NCBI GenBank assembly: GCA_024643445.1
Contig: JAHEMX010000296.1
Location: 1 to 5,264, forward strand
Reading direction: 5' to 3'
DNA: 5,264 nucleotides
DNA from: Desulfobulbaceae bacterium
Lineage (GTDB): Bacteria; Desulfobacterota; Desulfobulbia; Desulfobulbales; Desulfocapsaceae
Shown: one piece after another, positions 1-5,264 of the stretch
Position numbering within the stretch: position 1 is the stretch's first letter
Layout: every line of letters begins with the position of its first letter
The notes under the pieces: generated by a model
What the model was told of the DNA's origin: nothing
Seen by the model: the letters and a program-made list of their open reading frames with translations, nothing else
The model's database searches: none
Program-made: the position numbers and the translations under genes

Positions 1-2292
1 CGCTTGACCGCCGCGGTTCTTGACCACGCCACCCTGCATCTCCGCAGGCAGGATGGCCGGATTTACCTGCACGGTATCGCCCCGTCACCCGGCGGCCCGG
101 CAACACCGATCAGCAGTGCCTGGAAGGAGCTCCCCTTCAGGCTTGACACGCTTGTTTTGAAGGAGTGCAGCGTGGTCCTGCATGAACCTGGCAAGCCTGA
201 CAGCAGAATAACCGTCAGCGCACGTATCGTCCCTGAGTATTCCGGCAGCAACGGTTCCTCATTTGCCATCGATTCACTTGCCGCCAGCTTCATTCTATCG
301 GATTCCCTGTCCGCAAATGGAACGGTTTCCATCTCCCGTAGCGAGGGGGAACACCTTGTCTCACTGAGCGTAAACAGCGCTTTCTTCATGCTGCCGGACC
401 GTTTCAGGCCGACGCCGGCAAGCCTGGCAGAATCGGGACCGGTATCAGCCGAGATCTCGCTTCGGCTGGCAGAGGACACCCTGGCATTGAAAAGCATGGA
501 TATACAGGGCACCGTCAGGGGGCTGCACCTGAAACATGGGCTGTTCGAATTATCGGGAGGCGGTCAGGAACATGACGTATCCTTTTCACTGAACGGGACT
601 CCCGCACAGCTTGAGTATAGACTCACGCCCATGGCGGTGACGGCACCGCAACCGCTCGTCATTTCCCTTTCAGGCAGCACGGCAATCACTGCGGGAGGTT
701 TTTCCACGACAGGGAAAATTGAGACTGTCTGGCGCCCCCTGGCGCTGCAGGATGATATCCGGATCCCCATGCACATCGACTACTCAGGAACTTTCCTGTC
801 CAGAGAAAAATGGGACGTGCGGCTGACCGGGCAAGCAAGCCCCGCCGGCAGCCTCAGACTGAGACAGGGGGAGCTCTACGCAGAAGTTCCCGGCTTCACC
901 TTCAACGGAGCCATGCAACAGCGAGAAGGCGGATTCACCGCAGATATCCGCTCGACCATCGCACCTGCCGAACTTGCTTACCAGAAGGACAAGCTCAGTG
1001 TTTCCGGGCTCGACCTGCACCTGCAAGCCAACAGGCATAATGAGACCACCAAGGCCAGGGTCGAAGTGAAAATTCCACACCTGAGCCTGCCTGCGTTTGA
1101 TGTTTTTGCCGATAACCTTCTTCTTGACCTGCCGTTGAGCTTTCCCCTTCAGACCGGACAAGAGGAGCAGCACGGTACCTTCTCAGCTTCCTCGCTTGGT
1201 CTCCGGCGGGAAACACTCGCGTCGGTGCAAGGCACTCTCACCCAGCAGGGAACCCGCATCGCCCTGGCAGCGAGTGCGCAGGCAGCTTTCAAACCTGAGC
1301 CGGCCCTGGCCTTGACAGGTACCTGGCTCCCGCTTGACAACCGGTTCGATCTAGCCTGGAAGCTTCCCGCAATGCGGCTCGAATCAGCTTCCCTGCCGGC
1401 GCTGCTCAACATACCTGCCGGTTATGCATTCGGGGCAGAGATCGAAACGAGCGGACACCTCGCCTATCAGGACGGCCGGCTAAACGGTGCGATACGCACT
1501 TCACTGCGTGAAGGTCACCTGACCGTTTCCGACAAAAATATTTCCATTGCGCATATCAACTGCGATCTGGAAAACCCACAGTTGCCGGATTTGCGTTCAG
1601 CACCGAGCCAGCACTGCACGTTCAAGAACCTTGACGTCGGTACTTTCAATTTCTCCGACGGCACCGTCACCTTTCGTCTTGAAGACGCCCGAACGCTCTT
1701 TGTCGAGAAAAGCAGCATCAGCTGGTCGCAAGGTACACTGGAATCGGGAAGTCTACGACTCACGCCCGATGATATGGCTGTAGAAACAACTATCTACTGC
1801 AACCGAGTCAATTTCGCCGATCTGCTCAACCAGTTCGGCTTCGACCAGACCGAAGGCAAGGGCTCCCTGAACGGCAAACTGCCGTTGAGAATCAGCAAGG
1901 CAGGGCTTCATTTTGATGACGGTTTTCTGTTTTCGACACCGGGAACAGGTGGTATAGTGCGCTTCACGAATACCGATCTGCTGCGGCAGGGTATGGGTGA
2001 CGTCACGCAGACAGGATACCTGAACTACTCACTGATGGCCCTGGAGGATTTCGCCTATAACTGGACCACGCTCTCATTCAAGAGTTCCGGTGACGACCTG
2101 CTCATGAGCATGGAACTTGATGGCAAGCCACGATCGCCTTTGCCGTTTGCCTTCAAGGACGGTGTCGTCACGGGAGCGGAAAAGGGCAACGGTCTGCAAT
2201 ATCCGCTGCGCCTGGATGTAAATCTCAGGCTGCCGCTCAATGAACTCCTGCAGGTCGGTAAAGACCTGAAATCCATTATGGGGAACCACTGA
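1..2292 (+). CDS. ydbH: YdbH-family intermembrane phospholipid transport protein, 5'-partial
   Basis: The reading frame is open from the first base to a TGA at 2290-2292, giving 763 codons. E. coli YdbH is about 879 residues, so roughly the first 100, including the expected N-terminal inner-membrane anchor, lie upstream. The TTG at position 4 is probably not the start. The visible part is long and lacks membrane segments. It is rich in alternating polar/hydrophobic beta-strand patterns, as in AsmA/TamB/YhdP-like bridge proteins. The C-terminal region is most diagnostic: a GTGGIVRF stretch near 1944-1967 and ALEDFAYNW at 2038-2064, followed by alternating strands ending in LDVNLRLPLNELL. These match the YdbH C-terminal domain (PF11739, formerly 'dicarboxylate transport'). 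In E. coli, YdbH spans the periplasm, joins the lipoprotein YnbE, and is redundant with TamB and YhdP for outer-membrane lipid homeostasis. The ynbE and ydbL homologues directly downstream strongly support the call. Confidence 0.9.
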   Translation, partial: RLTAAVLDHATLHLRRQDGRIYLHGIAPSPGGPATPISSAWKELPFRLDTLVLKECSVVLHEPGKPDSRITVSARIVPEYSGSNGSSFAIDSLAASFILSDSLSANGTVSISRSEGEHLVSLSVNSAFFMLPDRFRPTPASLAESGPVSAEISLRLAEDTLALKSMDIQGTVRGLHLKHGLFELSGGGQEHDVSFSLNGTPAQLEYRLTPMAVTAPQPLVISLSGSTAITAGGFSTTGKIETVWRPLALQDDIRIPMHIDYSGTFLSREKWDVRLTGQASPAGSLRLRQGELYAEVPGFTFNGAMQQREGGFTADIRSTIAPAELAYQKDKLSVSGLDLHLQANRHNETTKARVEVKIPHLSLPAFDVFADNLLLDLPLSFPLQTGQEEQHGTFSASSLGLRRETLASVQGTLTQQGTRIALAASAQAAFKPEPALALTGTWLPLDNRFDLAWKLPAMRLESASLPALLNIPAGYAFGAEIETSGHLAYQDGRLNGAIRTSLREGHLTVSDKNISIAHINCDLENPQLPDLRSAPSQHCTFKNLDVGTFNFSDGTVTFRLEDARTLFVEKSSISWSQGTLESGSLRLTPDDMAVETTIYCNRVNFADLLNQFGFDQTEGKGSLNGKLPLRISKAGLHFDDGFLFSTPGTGGIVRFTNTDLLRQGMGDVTQTGYLNYSLMALEDFAYNWTTLSFKSSGDDLLMSMELDGKPRSPLPFAFKDGVVTGAEKGNGLQYPLRLDVNLRLPLNELLQVGKDLKSIMGNH

Positions 2293-2293
2293 T

Positions 2294-2500
2294 ATGAGAA
2301 TGAGCGGAAGTATCTGTTGTCTGCTCCTTGTTGCATTGCTCCTTGCCTTGAGCTCGTGCACGAGGCATGAGGTTGATGTAAAGCCTGTTGAAATCAAACC
2401 GATCCATATCACCATAGATGTCAACGTCAAGGTAGACCGAGCCCTGAACGACTTCTTCGGCGATATCGATAAAGCAGCCAAGACCGATCTGGCAAAATAA
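2294..2500 (+). CDS. ynbE: YnbE-family outer-membrane lipoprotein, partner of YdbH
   Basis: This 68-residue protein starts one base after the ydbH stop, so the two are probably translationally coupled. A GGGGAA stretch at 2280-2285, inside the end of ydbH, sits 8 bases before the ATG. A second in-frame ATG at 2300 is possible. Residues 1-21 form a lipoprotein signal peptide with hydrophobic core L10-L19 and lipobox L19-S20-S21-C22, so C22 would be lipidated. T23 follows, with no Asp at +2, consistent with sorting to the outer membrane. Residues 26-48 alternate charged/polar and I/V positions (VDVKP, EIKPIHITIDVNVKVD), an almost ideal exposed beta strand. An acidic helix-like tail (LNDFFGDIDKA) follows. 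E. coli YnbE has the same lipobox, P-I-T-I-N-M-N-V-K-like strand and charged tail. There it is proposed to extend the YdbH groove to the outer membrane by strand stacking. The function is inferred from the family and synteny. Confidence 0.9.
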   Translation: MRMSGSICCLLLVALLLALSSCTRHEVDVKPVEIKPIHITIDVNVKVDRALNDFFGDIDKAAKTDLAK

Positions 2501-2511
2501 ATTACAAGACC

Positions 2512-2517
2512 GGAGGA
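2512..2517 (+). promoter_or_regulatory. Ribosome binding site of ydbL
   Basis: GGAGGA is a strong Shine-Dalgarno sequence five bases before the ATG at 2523. It is the strongest such site between 2280 and 4629. It suggests that ydbL can be initiated on its own, unlike its more tightly coupled neighbours, and it fixes the ydbL start. Confidence 0.8.
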
Positions 2518-2522
2518 AAATC

Positions 2523-2897
2523 ATGCGTCACCGGAACCATATTCTTCTTATTTCCAGCATCCTTATGGCCCTTTTTCTGCTCGGCGGACAAGACGCTTCC
2601 GCAGCCTCTGTCAAGGAGCGTATGCTCGCACGCGTCAGTGACATCAATGAATTGAAAAACAGCGGCATCGTCGGGGAAAACAACCAGGGATTCCTTGAAT
2701 TCAGAAGCGGCGACACCGCCAAGAAGCAGCTTATCGCCGATGAAAACGGTGATAGACAGATCGTTTATGGCGAAATTGCCAAGCAGCAGAAAATCGACAT
2801 CGTTCTGGTCGGGCAGCGTCGTGCCCAGCAGCTTGCGGAAATGGGGGCACAAGGACAATGGTTTCAGAAACCGGACGGTGGCTGGTACCAGAAATAG
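2523..2897 (+). CDS. ydbL: YdbL-family periplasmic protein (DUF1318)
   Basis: This 124-residue secreted protein has a basic start (R2, R4), a hydrophobic core at about residues 7-21 and a signal peptidase I site A25-S26-A27 before A28. The mature part is about 97 residues, soluble and Q/K-rich. It carries the DUF1318 (PF07027) signatures: NELKNSGIVGENNQGFLE (about 42-59), a GDRQIVYGEIAKQQ segment (76-89), IVLVGQRRAQQLAE (93-106), and an end of G-x-W-x-x-x-x-x-G-x-W-Y-x-K. The last resembles the usual 'G.Y....G.W..K' tail of the family. It lies 22 bases after ynbE, the same order as in E. coli. There YdbL is proposed to be a periplasmic chaperone-like factor that limits YnbE multimerisation during assembly of the YdbH-YnbE bridge. 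No cysteines or lipobox are present in the mature part. Family assignment is firm; the chaperone role is carried over from E. coli. Confidence 0.9.
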   Translation: MRHRNHILLISSILMALFLLGGQDASAASVKERMLARVSDINELKNSGIVGENNQGFLEFRSGDTAKKQLIADENGDRQIVYGEIAKQQKIDIVLVGQRRAQQLAEMGAQGQWFQKPDGGWYQK

Positions 2898-2903
2898 CAG
2901 GCC

Positions 2904-3638
2904 ATGTCGCAGTCTTCAGACCGATTGTACCAGGTTGATTCAGTCCCGGAAGATTTCGATTTCAATAAGAGGGTCGTCGAAGTTTTCGATGACATGCTGG
3001 ATCGTTCCATACCGTTTTACCAGGAAGTGATTGCGGCAATCGCACAGCTTCTCGACGCGCATCTTCAGGATAAGGAGCGCATCTGCGATCTCGGCTGTGC
3101 AACCGGCACCTCCCTGGTGAAACTTGCCCGGCTGCTCAGGCATAAGGGCTTTGCTTTCACCGGCATTGACAGCTCCGAGGCCATGCTGGAAAAAGCCAGG
3201 CTCAAGGCGCGGTTTTATACCGATCAGGACAACATTTCCTTTGCACAGGAAGATATTACCGCTATCAATCGGCCCGACACCGGCGCTTTCATCATGAATT
3301 ACACCCTGCAATTCATTCGGCCGCTTCTGCGTCCGCCGCTGATTGCCAGGCTCTATGACAGTCTCAGACCGGGAGGACTGCTCGTCCTGAGTGAAAAAAC
3401 AATCCAGCCGGACAAGAAACTCAATCGCACCTACATCGAGATTTACCATCGCTTCAAGCAGGAGCGGGGCTATTCCGAACTTGAGATTGCCCGTAAGCGG
3501 GAAGCCCTGGAAAATATCCTGATTCCCTTCTCGATCGAGGAAAACAGCGCCCTTCTGCGCAATGCCGGTTTTACACCGGTAACGACCTTCTTCCAGTGGT
3601 TCAACTTCTCGTCCATTGTCGCTGTCAAGCCGGCCTGA
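2904..3638 (+). CDS. cmoA: Carboxy-S-adenosyl-L-methionine synthase CmoA
   Basis: This 244-residue cytoplasmic enzyme (E. coli CmoA is 247) converts SAM plus prephenate into carboxy-SAM, releasing phenylpyruvate. Carboxy-SAM is then used by CmoB on tRNA. The fold is a class I methyltransferase-like Rossmann domain. Motif I is DLGCATG at 62-68, the motif II acid is D89 in GIDSSEAM, and D117-I118 forms the next SAM contact. MNYTLQFIRP (131-140) contains N132, and GYSELEIARKR (189-199) contains R199. Y39, G64-A66, D89, D117-I118, N132 and R199 fall at the same numbers as the ligand-contacting residues I recall for E. coli CmoA, so the alignment is essentially gap-free there. R199 is the residue expected to bind the carboxylate of the ligand. 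The ATG lies six bases after the ydbL stop. Only a weak AGG at 2899-2901, too close to the ATG, serves as a ribosome site, so coupling to ydbL is likely. The immediate cmoB neighbour supports the call. Confidence 0.97.
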   Translation: MSQSSDRLYQVDSVPEDFDFNKRVVEVFDDMLDRSIPFYQEVIAAIAQLLDAHLQDKERICDLGCATGTSLVKLARLLRHKGFAFTGIDSSEAMLEKARLKARFYTDQDNISFAQEDITAINRPDTGAFIMNYTLQFIRPLLRPPLIARLYDSLRPGGLLVLSEKTIQPDKKLNRTYIEIYHRFKQERGYSELEIARKREALENILIPFSIEENSALLRNAGFTPVTTFFQWFNFSSIVAVKPA

Positions 3639-3654
3639 ACCGCTTGTCTGTCCT

Positions 3655-4629
3655 ATGCACTACCTCGACACCTTCCCCGCGGCCATCAACCGTCCGGCCA
3701 TAGAAGCAGCTCTTGCTGAACGGCTTCGCTGGGTAAACCAGCAGAAGAAGGGGTTTCTTCGATACCGCAGACCGTTTGAAATACTGCAGCAGTACCGGGC
3801 CCGGTCGGTAGACTGTGACAGCGATACGATCAGAATAGGCAGCAGCACAGAAGTGTCGGTCGAGGAGCAGGCAGCCATCAGAGACCAGCTTCGCGCCTTC
3901 ATGCCCTGGCGTAAAGGTCCGTTTTCCATCTTCGGTATTGATGTCGATGCCGAATGGCGCAGCGAGCGCAAGTGGCGTCGACTGGAATCGCACCTGCCTG
4001 AGTTGCAAGGAAAAGTCGTTGCCGATATCGGCTGCAACAACGGCTATTACATGTTCCGGATGAGTGCCGGCCAACCGGAATTTGTTCTTGGTTTTGAGCC
4101 CTCAGTTCAGCATTACTACTGCTTCAAGGCACTCAACAGCATGGCGGGTTTCCACAACCTCGATATCAATCTGCTTGGTGTCGAGCATATCGGCCTGTTT
4201 GAGAACACCTTTGACATCATTTTCCTGATGGGCGTCATCTATCACCGCTCTTCCCCGCTTGATGTCCTGGCATCCATTCATTCCGCCTTGAAACCCGGAG
4301 GCAGCCTGATCATTGAATCCCAGGCACTGCCCGGTGACAGGCCAATCGCCCTGTTCCCGGAAAAAACCTACGCCAAGGCGCCCGGTGTCTATTTCGTGCC
4401 GACCGGCAGCTGCCTCGAAAACTGGCTGCAGCGTTGCGGGTATAGTGACGTGGAACTCTTCTGCTCGCATCCGATGACGTCGGAAGATCAGCGCCGGACC
4501 GAATGGATGACCTTTGAATCATACGAAGATTTTCTTGACCCGAAAGACCCGATGAAAACGGCTGAAGGCTATCCCGCTCCGTGGCGGGTTTTTCTGCGGG
4601 CCACAAAAGAGAAGAAAAATCGACCATAA
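3655..4629 (+). CDS. cmoB: tRNA U34 carboxymethyltransferase CmoB
   Basis: From ATG 3655 this is 324 residues (E. coli CmoB is 323). It transfers the carboxymethyl group of carboxy-SAM to 5-hydroxyuridine at the tRNA wobble position, giving cmo5U. After an N-terminal helical region come MPWRKGPF (83-90), EWRSERKW (100-107), the methyltransferase motif DIGCNNGYYMFRM (124-136), LMGVIYHRSSPL (191-202), the YAKAPGVYFVPT block, RRTEWM, FLDPKDP and GYPAPWR near the end. E. coli ligand residues K91, W105, K110, M196, Y200 and R315 correspond to K87, W101, K106, M192, Y196 and R311, a constant offset of four. An in-frame TTG at 3616 would add 13 residues and overlap cmoA by 23 bases. I prefer ATG 3655 because of length and the homologous offset, though neither start has a good Shine-Dalgarno. 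The gap from cmoA is 16 bases, so coupled translation is likely. The NNGYY motif differs from the GSGYH of enterobacteria and, from memory, resembles delta/epsilon-type CmoB. Confidence 0.96.
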   Translation: MHYLDTFPAAINRPAIEAALAERLRWVNQQKKGFLRYRRPFEILQQYRARSVDCDSDTIRIGSSTEVSVEEQAAIRDQLRAFMPWRKGPFSIFGIDVDAEWRSERKWRRLESHLPELQGKVVADIGCNNGYYMFRMSAGQPEFVLGFEPSVQHYYCFKALNSMAGFHNLDINLLGVEHIGLFENTFDIIFLMGVIYHRSSPLDVLASIHSALKPGGSLIIESQALPGDRPIALFPEKTYAKAPGVYFVPTGSCLENWLQRCGYSDVELFCSHPMTSEDQRRTEWMTFESYEDFLDPKDPMKTAEGYPAPWRVFLRATKEKKNRP

Positions 4630-4644
4630 AGCCCCGCATTGCTG

Positions 4645-4672
4645 TTGCCTTTCCATCCAGCTGTATTATACA
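4645..4672 (+). promoter_or_regulatory. Candidate sigma70-type promoter before the last gene
   Basis: The 90-base gap after cmoB (4630-4719) contains an AT-rich patch. TTGCCT at 4645-4650 (4 of 6 to TTGACA) lies 16 bases before TATACA at 4667-4672 (4 of 6 to TATAAT). An overlapping alternative -10, TATTAT at 4664-4669 (5 of 6), would pair with the weaker TTGCTG at 4639-4644 at 19 bases. Either would start transcription about 40 bases before the ATG at 4720. The rest of the gap shows no hairpin followed by a T run, so no terminator separates this gene from cmoB. The match is modest and could be chance. Confidence 0.35.
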
Positions 4673-4708
4673 TTGCTCAGTTACGCTCTTTTTACCTGAA
4701 TCCACTAC

Positions 4709-4714
4709 GAGGAA
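4709..4714 (+). promoter_or_regulatory. Ribosome binding site that decides the start at 4720
   Basis: GAGGAA lies five bases before the ATG at 4720. The frame is open further upstream to an ATG at 4639. That start has no ribosome site, would place the likely promoter inside the gene, and would add 27 residues that do not look like part of the domain. This site therefore favours the shorter 180-residue protein. Confidence 0.75.
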
Positions 4715-4719
4715 ATTCA

Positions 4720-5262
4720 ATGGACCCTAAAAATTGCACGCTCTACAGCGGCGGCCTTAAAGGTGCCGAATCCGTCTTCGGCGAAACCGCCGACAAATAC
4801 GAGGTCAAAGAGACCATCTACACCTTTGAGGGACACAAGCTGTCCCGCGAAAAGAACCTGATCGTCCTCTCCGAGGATGAGCTTGAGCGGGGTGATATCA
4901 GTATGGAACTTGCCTCAAGGATGATGAACAGAACCTACTACGAGACGGAAAAAATCCGCAAAGTCCTGCAGACCATCTTCCATATGGTAAACAGTGGCCA
5001 CCAGGTCTTCGTCATCGGCAGCATTCAGGAGGATGACTCGGTGAAAGGCGGCACCGGCTGGGCCGTGCAGCTCGCCAAGATTTTCAACCGGCCGCTGCAT
5101 GTCTTTGACCAGCCGTCCGAGAAATGGTTCACCTGGAAGGATGGCTGGGTGGAAGATCAGCCCCGTATCAAGTATGAGACCTTTGTCGGCTCCGGCACGA
5201 GATACCTCAGTGACGCAGGACGCCAGGCAATCGAAAAGCTCTTCGCGGATTCCTTCGCCTAA
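4720..5262 (+). CDS. Uncharacterised Rossmann-like protein, SLOG/YpsA-like motifs
   Basis: I do not recognise a named gene. From ATG 4720 the protein is 180 residues, with no signal peptide or membrane segment, so cytoplasmic. Three features recall the SLOG superfamily (YpsA/DUF1273, DUF2493, LOG/DprA-like nucleotide-binding folds). First, an N-terminal strand leads into YSGG-LK-GAE (9-17), like the usual GG-x-x-GAD loop but with E for D. Second, hydrophobic strand QVFVIGSI (95-102) is followed by a GGTGWAVQLAK loop and helix (110-120), then RPLHVFD (124-130). Third, a C-terminal FVGSGTR (155-161) precedes a helix. A tryptophan-rich hairpin (KWFTWKDGW, 135-143) lies between the last two elements. 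The middle (52-88) is charged and probably helical. Such proteins typically bind nucleotides or nucleotide-derived ligands, but no catalytic residues are identifiable and the substrate is unknown. It follows cmoB by 90 bases with its own possible promoter, so a link to cmo5U or lipid transport is possible but unproven. The stop is two bases from the window end. Confidence 0.75.
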   Translation: MDPKNCTLYSGGLKGAESVFGETADKYEVKETIYTFEGHKLSREKNLIVLSEDELERGDISMELASRMMNRTYYETEKIRKVLQTIFHMVNSGHQVFVIGSIQEDDSVKGGTGWAVQLAKIFNRPLHVFDQPSEKWFTWKDGWVEDQPRIKYETFVGSGTRYLSDAGRQAIEKLFADSFA

Positions 5263-5264
5263 AA

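Noticed and set aside
4..6. TTG as the true start of the ydbH gene
   Set aside because: The frame is open to the window edge, no ribosome site is visible, and the family's N-terminal membrane anchor is missing. The gene is more likely cut by the window.
2940..3449. 169-residue open frame on the minus strand inside cmoA
   Set aside because: It lies wholly antisense to a gene with conserved catalytic residues and has no recognisable domain. It is a codon-bias shadow, as are the other minus-strand frames inside ydbH, cmoB and the last gene.
3565..3579. Inverted repeat CCGGT-TTTAC-ACCGG as a possible terminator
   Set aside because: The stem is only five base pairs, it lies inside the cmoA coding region, and no T run follows it.
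4639..4719. 27-residue N-terminal extension of the last protein from ATG 4639
   Set aside because: No ribosome site precedes ATG 4639. The stretch overlaps the likely promoter and AT-rich leader, and the strong GAGGAA at 4709-4714 points to ATG 4720.
4630..4719. Rho-independent terminator, tRNA or small RNA in the gap after cmoB
   Set aside because: No stable GC-rich hairpin followed by a T run is visible, and no cloverleaf can be formed in 90 bases of mostly AT-rich leader. The CTCTTTTTAC at 4685-4694 has no stem before it.

Overview
The window reads as one plus-strand stretch of a Gram-negative chromosome. Six protein genes are packed head to tail, with no RNA genes, mobile elements, CRISPR or clear repeats. 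Base composition looks even and moderately GC-rich throughout. An outer-membrane lipid-homeostasis module (YdbH/YnbE/YdbL) shows a diderm host. The CmoB methyltransferase motif here is D-I-G-C-N-N-G-Y-Y rather than the D-V-G-C-G-S-G-Y-H of enterobacteria. From memory this form resembles delta/epsilon-type proteins, so I lean towards a Desulfobacterota/Desulfuromonadia-like organism rather than an enteric gammaproteobacterium. That placement is inference.

Positions 1-2897 hold three genes in the same order as the E. coli ydbH-ynbE-ydbL operon. They encode a large periplasmic bridge protein (5' end cut off by the window edge), a tiny outer-membrane lipoprotein, and a small secreted DUF1318 protein. 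Spacers are 1 and 22 bases. In E. coli, YdbH and YnbE form an intermembrane bridge, partly redundant with TamB and YhdP, that supports phospholipid supply to the outer membrane. YdbL is thought to control YnbE multimerisation.

Positions 2904-4629 hold cmoA and cmoB, which follow ydbL after only 6 bases. CmoA makes carboxy-S-adenosylmethionine. CmoB uses it to convert 5-hydroxyuridine at tRNA position 34 into 5-oxyacetyluridine (cmo5U), widening wobble decoding. The known ligand-contacting positions of E. coli CmoA and CmoB can be matched nearly one to one. Tight spacing suggests that all five genes are cotranscribed, joining envelope lipid transport and tRNA modification in one unit.

Positions 4630-4719 are a 90-base gap with a possible promoter and a good ribosome binding site. 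It leads into a 180-residue protein (4720-5262) with glycine motifs resembling the SLOG/YpsA Rossmann-like superfamily. It is the least understood gene here and the best candidate for something undescribed. No terminator is visible after cmoB, so it may also be read through from the upstream operon.
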